From: Cheilinus undulatus
Lineage: Eukaryota; Chordata; Actinopteri; Labriformes; Labridae
Assembly (NCBI RefSeq): GCF_018320785.1
Contig: NC_054877.1
Span: forward strand, 9,877,030 to 9,941,029
Direction of reading: 5' to 3'
DNA length: 64,000 nucleotides
Shown: in pieces, positions 55,700 through 64,000 of the stretch
Layout of the letters: every line of letters starts with the position of its first letter
Numbering within the stretch: position 1 is the stretch's first letter
Program-made: the position numbers and the translations under genes
Notes under the pieces: model-generated
Databases searched by the model: none
What the model saw: the letters and a program-made list of their open reading frames with translations, nothing else
What the model was told of the DNA's origin: nothing

Positions 55700-55880
55700 C
55701 AGGGGTGTCAAACTCAAGGCCCGGGGGCCAAATCGGGCCAGTGGAGCGATTATATCCGGCCCGCAAGATCATATCATATTTGTATTATAACTGGCCCACC
55801 AGTATGAGGTCTGCAGATTTCCTCCAGTATAAGTTAAGCCATAAAAATAAAGAGTAAGAAAGATTTCATAAAAAGTCAAG
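55700..55880. mobile_element. One end of a hAT-like element
   Basis: CAGGGGTGTCAAACTCAAGG and GGCCCGGGGGCCAAATCGGG are a known type of fish hAT terminus. The opposite end was not found. Confidence 0.5.
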
Positions 55881-55899
55881 AACGTGAGGACAGAAATTA

Positions 55900-56400
55900 A
55901 TTTGTTTTTATTTCATATTTTCAACTTTGCATCTCAACATTACGCCTCAAATTTATGATTTTGACTTCATGCTTTGACTTTTTCAACTCATACACTTTTA
56001 TCTTTGAGAATCCCAATTTTAAATTTCAAGTCATATTTTGACCTTTTCAACTTCTTACTTTGGCTTTTGAATCACATATTTTGACATTTAAACAAGTGAT
56101 TTCATATTTTTTTCTCATATTTTGACATTTTAAATTAATAATTTTACTTTTATATCATATTTTGACCTTTTGAGCTTCCGGTTTTAAATTTAAATCATGA
56201 TTTTAACTTTTTAAGTCATCATTTTGAATTCTAGCTCATATTTTGACATTTTAAACTCCTAATTTGGGCTTTTGAATCCAATATTTTGACCTATAAAACT
56301 CACAATTGAAAAATTTCACATTTTATAAGTCATATTTTGTCTTTTAACTCATGGTTTAAATTTGATCTTATATTTTGACCTTTGAAACTTATGATTTCAA
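55900..56400. repeat. Degenerate tandem array, TCATATTTTGACTTTT-like units
   Basis: About fifteen imperfect 30-35-bp units with TCATATTTTGAC and TTTTAAACTCATAATTT motifs. Confidence 0.75.
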
Positions 56401-56829
56401 CTCTCTGGCCAGAGCACAATGTCCCATTCTTAACCTGATTATAACTATATCATCCCTCCTATAGGACACAGTCTGACCCCTCTTCCTTTAAACTCAGGGT
56501 TGCTGGTGGAGGTAGAGCCTACCCTATCGATCTTTGGCCCATTTTATTAACCACTGAAGCTCTAGCTCCTCTTTGCAATTGCTGTACCAGGTGCCATTCC
56601 CCAGAGGGGCTTTAAAAACACCCTGTCTGAAGAGAAATTCTTTTACATGGTTATATTTAGTCTATAAGTAGTGAATCTCCTAAATTCTTGAATGTCCTGG
56701 TACCCACAAAATGTTAACATGACACCCCAAACTCTCAATCTGAAGCAGCAAAGAATCTCAGGATGGGACGCAGATTTCTCTTCTTTAAATGCCTAAAGCA
56801 GACACAGTGTCTGAACAGATAACGCTCTC

Positions 56830-57720
56830 AGAGGATTTAACTTCCCATTAATTTTCTTGTGGTTATGTAAAATTTTCATATGAGAATGCAAAACTTCCTG
56901 TGGGCATGTAATACTTTAATATGAGTGTATAAAACTTTATTTAATGCATAAAAACTGAGCATGCTGATCATCCCAGTAAACTTGTTAAACTTTCATATCA
57001 GTAGGTAAAACTTTCTTGATGGCATGTAAAACTTTTATATGAGTATAAAAATCTTTTTTTAATGCATAAAACTCTTATGTGAGAATGCTGAACTTTCTTT
57101 TGAACCCTTTAATATTCCGTAAAAGTACGTTAAACTTTCTTGTAAATGCATAAAGCTTTCATGGGAGTATGCTGAACTTTTTTGAACACACGTAACATTT
57201 TGAGAAAAGTGTGTCAAATTTTCTCGTTTATGTGTTAAACTTTCATTTGAGCGTGTTGAACTTTCCTGTAAACATGTAAAACTGGCATATGAGTATGTTA
57301 AACTTTCTAGTAAAGCATTAAACTTTGATGTGAGTATGTGGAACTTGTAAACTTATAAAACTTTAAAACATTAAAATTTCATAAAAGTATCTTAAACTTT
57401 CAAGTAAACGTGTAAAACTTTCATATGAGTATGCTGAACATTCTTGTTAATCTGTAAAGTCGTCATTCGAGTACGTTGAATATTGATGTAAAAACACAAC
57501 ATATATGAGAGTAAAACTTTCAAGTAAACACATAAAACTTTCATACGAGAAAGTAAAACATTCTTGTGAACTCATAAAACCATTTAACATGTCAACGTTT
57601 AACGAGCATGTACACCTTCCTCGTAAACGCATAAACTTTTAACATGAGCTTGTAAAACTTTCTGCCTAACACATTAAAATTCATAAGAGTATGTTAAACT
57701 TTCTAGTGAACACACAAATG
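56830..57720. repeat. Degenerate minisatellite, GTAAAACTTTCATATGAGTATG-like units
   Basis: Around fifteen to twenty-five imperfect copies of AAACTTTC(T/A)TGTAAAC and ATAAAACTTTCATATGAG alternate across 0.9 kb. Confidence 0.8.
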
Positions 57721-58345
57721 TGTCTTGAACAAAGTAAAATTTTCCTTCCGAACATTAAATTTTCTGGTGAATATTACGTTAAAATGTTTCGTGAACATGT
57801 CAGTCTTTACTACAAGCAGAGAACATTGCTAGAGGACGTTTTGAATTTATCCTGTGCACATGAACCCTCCTCTAGATTACACACAAAGGTCATGAACCTG
57901 AAGAGTCTCTTAAACTAAACTAATTTGTGCGAGGAAGTCACAAAAGGTTAAAAAGTCTTAAAATTAGCAGGCAAGGGGCCAAAAAATGGCTGATTTGGGA
58001 GGGGGGTAATTGATCACGTGATAGAAACATTTTTTTATGAATTACTGCTTAAGAGAGGATTTAATACTTAAGAAAAAAACTCTAATGAATCCACTACTCG
58101 GCTATTTTGTTGATTTTTTTTTTCTTAAGATAATCAATTCATTATTGATTGCGGTCATTTTTATCTTTTTATTTTTTAGATGATAAAGATGAAGATAAAA
58201 TCGTCGGATTTCTCCTTTAACCATGTGATGGGGAATCCAATTGCAGTAAACTGGTTATTTGTTTTGGGGTGTCTGTTGTTGTCCGTAAAGACGCCTCCCA
58301 ACCCGGAAACAGCTCCTCTCCATATTTGTTGTGATCCGTGATGAT

Positions 58346-58560
58346 AAAGAAACAGCCAATCAGCGGTGGCCTGGGCCTTTAGACCACACCCACACCTGCT
58401 GATCACGAGTGGGTCCGCGTGCGCCCACAGCCGATCTTGACCAATCAGAGCGCTCCGCTGTGAGAGCAATGGAGGAGGAGGAGTAAAGGAGGCGGGACCT
58501 ATGGCGGTGTGTGACAGCTTCGAGTTCGGTGCTGCACCAAAGATAGGAAGAAGATGAAGA
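58346..58560 (+). promoter_or_regulatory. Promoter-like segment with two CCAAT boxes and a GC box
   Basis: CCAATCAG occurs at 58356 and 58441, and GGCGGG at 58491-58496, all on the plus strand in a GC-rich island in AT-rich flanks. It could be an alternative larp4b promoter or that of an unannotated transcript. Confidence 0.35.
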
Positions 58561-58854
58561 GCTCTCACTCTGAGGATCTGATAGAAGTGCCACTAATCTT
58601 CGTCTGCATCACAGCCACTCAGTAAACCAACTCTTAATCCAGGTCTTGGTTAGAATTACACCGATTTAGTCAGCCGTATACTACTAACAAATGAGTTTGT
58701 AGCTTTTGGTGGGAAACTTGAATTTTAATTTTCCTATCACACTTTTGCCTTCAGTCAACTTTGATGAATCTGTTTTGATGCGGCCTCTGAGAACAGCCTG
58801 ACCTTTCAGCAGGGACCTTCTGTGGCTTACCCTCCTGGAGGGTGTCTTCTAGAG

Positions 58855-59347
58855 CAGTGGTTCTCAACTGGTCCGGCCTCAGGACCCACCACTCTGTCTT
58901 ATGACAGATTGCACACCAAGTTTCCAAAAAATTTTTTGACAAAGCATGTTTAGTTAATTGAATATGTTGCAGTTTGGAGCATGATTGGACCAAAGCATCT
59001 GATATAAAAAAGAAACGGGACAAAAATGACAAATTTTATACTCTCTTCCCCATCATTATGTGTCCATTTTTGCCAATTTTCCAGAGAATTTCTGAAATTA
59101 CTTCATTATCATGGGAAATATAGCCATTTATTGCAGTAAGAGGAGATACATCAGTTGAAATATTGATCAAACATTTAAACTGACCCAATTTCACAGTAAA
59201 ACAGAGTAAAATAAAAGGTATCAATGCATGTCCAATAAGGACTTCAGGACTTTTGCCACCATTTTTTTTCAGACACCTAGTTGGGACCCACTGAAAGCTG
59301 CCCCACAACCCACTTTTGGGTCCCAACCCACCAGTTGAGAACAACTG
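58855..59347. mobile_element. 493-bp hAT-type MITE with perfect target duplication
   Basis: TTCTAGAG at 58847-58854 and 59348-59355. The ends CAGTGGTTCTCAACTGG and, inverted, CAGTTGTTCTCAACTGG. Internal sequence is the reverse complement of the 54428 copy. Confidence 0.92.
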
Positions 59348-59899
59348 TTCTAGAGAAATGTCAAGTCAGCAGTCTCCCCATGTGTGTACTGAACCAGAGA
59401 CAGAGAGAGAATGAAGGCTCAGGAAACCTTTGAAACCTGGACTTTTCCACAATACTGTAATACTTAGAGATTGTGGATTTTAGATTTTTGTGAGCTGTAA
59501 GACATAATCATCGAGATTAAAACAGAAAAGGTACTGAAATGTTTCACTTTGTATAAAAGGAATGAAGAATAGATTAAAATTTAACTTTCTGAAGTAAATC
59601 TTTGACAAGATATTCAGATTTTTTGAGATGTACATCTATTTTGTGAAAAGTCACGTTCAAGGAAAAACTTTTTGAACAACATTTTTATTAATATAAACAG
59701 GATATGGACATGGTTATTACTTTAAAAACTGTATGTTAATCAGGGTTAAAGAAATACATGTCAAAGTTTTGAACAACATATATCCCACCAACCTGTGTCT
59801 TTCTTAAAATATTCTCATAAATATCCTGACTTTTAGGCTTAATGCTGAACATCTAATTTGAGAAACTGAAGTTGCTGCTGCGCTTTTACGTCAGAAATA

Positions 59900-60190
59900 A
59901 GTCTTGTTTTTCTTTTGCTGCAAAAGCAAAGACTTGTTTCTGCCAGTTTTATGCCTCTGATTGATTATGTTGATGTTTTATATGCAAGCATTTTTCCAAT
60001 GCCTTAAATCCTTGGCTACTGTGACATTGGAGGTTATAATAGAAGATTTATAATAGATCTACAGTCCTTAACTCATCATTTTATTCTGTATAATTGAGTT
60101 CATTGGCCACTTTGGTCACTCTTGGACTATGACATTAGAGTATCCTTATTTATGAAACAATACCTAATCTGCTTCCATCTTGAAGTTTTC
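59900..60190 (+). pseudogene. LINE reverse transcriptase fragment
   Basis: LIDYVDVLYASIFPMP, ILGYCDIGGYNRRFI, THHFILYN and VHWPLWSL, with stops between, resemble the C-terminal third of fish LINE ORF2. Confidence 0.6.
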
Positions 60191-60191
60191 C

Positions 60192-60283
60192 ATAATATAA
60201 TATAATATAATATAATATAATATAATATAATATAATATAATATAATATAATATAATATAATATAATACAATATAATATAATAT
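60192..60283. repeat. (TATAA)n microsatellite
   Basis: Eighteen or so copies of TATAA with a single TACAA variant near the right end. It interrupts the LINE-like region. Confidence 0.95.
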
Positions 60284-60559
60284 TTTGGTAAGTCTAATAT
60301 GTGTAACAAACGTACTTGTGATGAGGAAATCCAATCTTTGGAACATTATTTTTCCAGTGTACACATTCTACTGCCTTTCAGACTCTAATAAGGGAATAAA
60401 CGGTTGATAAAACTAAATATAACTCAGTAACTGAATGTATTAAACGATGCTGTCAATCTTTATTATTTCTGTTTATTTTATCCTGTACCATTTTTGGACA
60501 CTTGTCCAGTAGCTCGCCATGTTTGTAGGGCTCCATCATTTTGAATATAGACGATCTTT

Positions 60560-61130
60560 GTGCTGCACACGAAAGGGAAAGGAAACGGCGACTTCTCCAT
60601 CTAAAATCCCCTCCTCTCCTCTCGCTCATCTTTAGCCCTAACGAGTGTTTGATCGATCGGAAGGCATCAGACGACTAACGTTCATTCCTCCGTTTTTGGC
60701 TTCCTTGGTCGCTTTTTGCCTCCCCCTCCCGTACAGCCTGCTGTTCACTGTGAGGAATTTGCTTCGTGTGAAATTAAAGGCGCCAGATTTACCGAGCCCG
60801 ACTGCACAAAGTTGATAGGCAAGCTAGCTAGCTGCTAACTCCTAGCTAGCTCTCTTGCTAACTAGCTTGCAGTGCTAGTCGGGGGACCATTTTCGCAGGG
60901 GCGTTGTTTTTTTTTGTCACTTCACTGAAGCTGGTTGCGGTTACATCTCCTGCCACCTGAAGGGTATCCACGCTGAGGTTCTGAGTGGTTGTTACTGGCT
61001 AGCGTGCTCGTCGTAGGCTGCTAGCGGATACCTTGCGTATTTAGCCTGGAAGCTAATTGAAGGCCTCAGTCCGACAGCAGCTGCCTCCACCACCAGAGTG
61101 TTTGCATAGCCGTGCAGTGGGAGCTGACAG
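60560..61130 (+). promoter_or_regulatory. Promoter and non-coding first exon, probably larp4b
   Basis: GC-richer, pyrimidine-rich sequence runs to a perfect donor CTGACAG/GTGAGTAAG at 61130/61131. No long reading frame begins here, so the exon is taken as 5' UTR. In human, LARP4B is the divergent neighbour of GTPBP4, and this exon points the same way. The gene name is inferred from synteny only; no LARP4B coding exon is in the window. Confidence 0.4.
60819..60870 (+). repeat. GCTAGC-rich inverted repeat in the putative 5' UTR
   Basis: GCAAGCTAG (60819-60827) pairs perfectly with CTAGCTTGC (60862-60870), with more GCTAGCTAG units between. The RNA could form a stable hairpin. Confidence 0.6.
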
Positions 61131-62480
61131 GTGAGTAAGAAACTATCTTTAAACTTATTTGCTGTCAAACTGGATGACAAGCACACATAAAGACGCCGTG
61201 TTGTGCTTCTATTTACGATGTATCGTTGGGTTAGCTCGGATGCTATCCAAATATTAGCTTGATTCAGAATGATTGGGGGGGTTGGGGAATCCGCGAAATC
61301 ACGCCGGAGGTCGCCATCTTTCATTGGATGTTGCTGCAAGCCAGCTAACCAGACATGGCTGCTACTTTCTGCTGCTTGTGAACTTTTAGAGATAACATTT
61401 TGGAGATGTTTTGGAGTCATAAACGCGTGTAACTGTGCCGATATTTCGCTGAAAACCAGCTCCAGACACGTACCGGAGCCCAGGAGGAGGGGTGTCTGTG
61501 CTCAGCCCTTGGCATGGGCATGGCATGTGAGCTGCAGTCTTTCTCGGCTGTGTCAGCTGCTAAATACGCCTGCATTGCGTCTGTAGTTTAAGTTTCAGAG
61601 TAAGGTTGTCAGAATATTTTCAACGTATTTGGGCGACTCAGACAATATGCAGGACTTTGTTAGTCATCGTTGATGATGAAAAACAACAAAGTCCCTGAGA
61701 TGTGTCTAAGACTAGAGGTGTCATGGTACCAGAATTGTTCATTTGTTACTAGTGACACAGCTGATACATATGTCAACACCAGGGCGACCATAACAACCTA
61801 AAACCTGTTAATTTAGTGATTTTTGATGTCCAACCTGCACATTAAAATGAATCACTGAAAATATCAAAACAGACACACTGTTTATTAGGGGTGTAAGAGC
61901 TCACAGAGGTCACAGTTGGCTTGTACTTTGGTTTTGGGTAGTGCTGCATGATAATGTGTGAATGCATTTCTTCTGGACAGTCTTGCAATTTGCAAATATG
62001 ATATATTACTTTTTTATTTTATTAGGTTAGTCCTATAAAGATGAAATATTGCTGAGGGAGACCTAACCAATACACAGTTTCATCAACCAGTACATTTGAA
62101 CTCATACATTACATTACAAGTGATAAAAACACTTATATTATCAGTTAAAACAGTGACATTCACAGAGGTTTGATTTAAAAGTCTTCATAGATTTAAAAGT
62201 ATTCAGAGGCACCAAGTTTTGCAGCTTAAATTTAGTCTGCAGATTCATACATGAATGTTATCATGAGTCCACCGTCTCCATCATGGTTTTAGGGGACAAT
62301 GGTTGGGGGTGCCAGACTGTTTTGGGTCATGCTCCCCCAGGAAAAAAATATGGACAATTTTAAGTTAAATGCATCAATCTTGTACACTGTTGAAGCAGAG
62401 TTAAGAGGCTTCATCTATGAAAATCGTGTTATTTTTTAAACAATCCTCTTGTAATTAAATCAGAGAAGTGCTGATTATAA
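61131..62480. other. Putative larp4b intron 1
   Basis: Intronic sequence after the donor; no coding exon recognised. Confidence 0.4.
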
Positions 62481-62484
62481 TCTG

Positions 62485-62995
62485 GATTAGCGCCGGGCAA
62501 TTAATCACAAATGAGATTAAATTACAATAAGGCATTCTGCACTTTTTAAAATGCAGACAGTGCAATATTGGTATAACCTGAAATGTGTCAAAGTACCAGT
62601 TTAATACAATCTTTTTTTTCTTTTTCATGCTCCACACATTGTGCAAACATCAAAGTGTCTTTTTAATTTTTATTCCAAAAATCATACCTTTCTTATTCAT
62701 GTATTTGATTTTCTTCATCAAAATGAGAAAAATATGAAAAATAATCATCATCATTGATGTCAAATTTACTTTACAAGCCAAAATCACAATGAGATATATT
62801 TTTTTAAATAAATTGTTTATCCCTAATTTAACTCACCTAGTATTGTGCTTGTTATGCTATGGTATGATTTCTTGCTTATGTTGTTTAACGACATGTAAGA
62901 AAATAATTGCAATATTAAATACCAATCGCAATTTTTTTGGGGACAAAAAAAAAATTGCAATGAGATTATCTTTGCATATCAATCAACCCTAATTG
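62485..62995. mobile_element. MITE related to the 34577-35215 element
   Basis: TAGCGCCGGGCAATTAATC at the left and TCAATCAACCCTAA at the right; CTGAAATGTGTCAAAGTACC and GTGCAATATT are shared with the other copy. No clean target duplication. Confidence 0.6.
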
Positions 62996-63379
62996 AATGG
63001 CCAATTCCATTTTCCAGGTTTTCCTGGTCTGACCTGATGATTCAGATTTTGGAAGATACAGATTTTCTTTCCTTAAAAAAAATGTGTTACTGACTCCAAA
63101 AAGTTTTTTTTACATTGTCTTTTAGGATTTTTATCTTTCTGTTCGTAATGAAACATTATCAACACTCCATCTAAAAAATCTTAAACTGCAGCAGGTCACA
63201 TGATCATCTCTGATTTTAACTTAAACTGATCGCCTACTGAAAATTGTGTTGCAGTCTTAACTTTCCGTATTCTTGTTTACTTTTATTCCATAATTTATGC
63301 TGGAGTTGTTATTTTTGTTTTCCTAAGCAAAGCAAAATCTATTAAAACAGCGTGTGAATGTAATTTCAGTGTTAAGTTT

Positions 63380-64000
63380 ACATTCTAGAGAGCAATAATT
63401 TGTCGGCAGCTGTTTTTACGCAGAGATTCAGCGATAAAGGTGAAAGGGAAAGCCACAACGAGCAATTCACACAAAGGTGTAACAGAGCCGTGCATGCCCG
63501 AGCTTACACACACACACCCCGGCGTCCTGTAATCGGATGGCAGCCGCTGCGCGAGCTTCTGCTTTCATTGAAACTCGACACTGGATTTCTTGGTTCAAAA
63601 CTTTGTATTTTCTTAATGAAATACGGGGAAAACAACAAGAACATTCATTTTGATCGATTAGATCCAATATAATTTTTTCCTCCATGTTTCTGAGTTGGAG
63701 GTCCGACTTTAAGCAGCGTCACAGCGCACGTATTTACGTCAGAGGTCGTAAACTTCAGAGTACCGCGCTCACTTGAACACATCATGGAACTTTCCAGACG
63801 CTGCTGTGAGCAGAGATGTGTCTGCTCTCTCCTCTCCTGTACAGAGTGTGATCAGCTCTCTAACCTCGCAGTCTCTCCAGTTAATCCACATAACTGGCGG
63901 TGACGTCCTTTCAGACTCGCGCAGAAGTCTGTTACGGCTCTGATACTACCTCTTGATCCGGATCAGAGGTGGGGCAAGATCGACCCCCCCCCCCCAAATT
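63380..64000. other. CpG-rich stretch at the window edge
   Basis: GCGC-rich sequence with TTTACGTCAG (near 63732) and GGTGACGTCC (near 63899), CRE-like half sites, and C14 at the end. It may be another promoter; no exon can be set. Confidence 0.3.

Noticed and set aside
58176-58568. 130-codon minus-strand frame
   Set aside because: It lies over the CCAAT/GC-box island; no family resemblance, no splice context.
60127-60364. Tyr/Ile-rich frames
   Set aside because: Translation of the TATAA microsatellite.
60992-61420. 142-codon minus-strand frame
   Set aside because: It runs opposite to the consensus donor at 61131 and resembles no family; GC-rich leaders often hold chance frames.

Overview
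The window is nuclear DNA from a ray-finned fish, most likely a percomorph teleost. It holds spliced vertebrate genes with GT-AG introns, tRNA-derived SINEs, Tc1/mariner, hAT and LINE relics of familiar fish types, and many microsatellites. No prokaryotic, organellar or viral gene was seen. Species cannot be named from the sequence.

Layout. (1) 713-8174, plus strand: the last six coding exons of an ADAR3 (ADARB2)-like RNA deaminase; the rest of the gene lies left of the window. (2) 8.2-18.1 kb: convergent space between adarb2 and wdr37, with two hAT elements bounded by 8-bp target duplications, a BED-finger hAT relic and a SINE; much of 14.3-18.1 kb may be wdr37 3' UTR. (3) 18104-39348, minus strand: complete wdr37, 13 constitutive coding exons giving 496 residues, plus a 36-nt candidate microexon and a non-coding first exon near 40.63-40.8 kb. 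(4) 43476-55484, minus strand: complete gtpbp4 (NOG1), 17 coding exons giving 634 residues. (5) 55.5-64 kb: divergent intergenic DNA with tandem arrays, hAT and LINE relics, a CCAAT/GC-box promoter-like segment at 58.3-58.6 kb, and a likely non-coding first exon ending at the splice donor at 61130/61131. From synteny this last exon is probably larp4b, but no coding exon of that gene is in the window.

The order and relative orientation adarb2(+) / wdr37(-) / gtpbp4(-) / [larp4b(+)] is the mirror image of human 10p15.3, which supports orthology. The human locus also has IDI1 and IDI2 between GTPBP4 and WDR37; none is found in the short gap here.

The genes are not a functional pathway: ADAR3 binds double-stranded RNA, WDR37 is a beta-propeller scaffold that works with PACS proteins, and GTPBP4 is a nucleolar GTPase of 60S ribosome assembly. 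All exon boundaries were set by eye from splice consensus, reading phase and remembered family sequences; the phases close exactly in all three genes. I found no undescribed biological system. The best leads are the wdr37 microexon, a 6-nt tandem acceptor in wdr37, substitutions in the ADAR3-like active-site surroundings, and a set of datable transposon insertions, including a LINE copy inserted in another LINE with a 16-bp target duplication.
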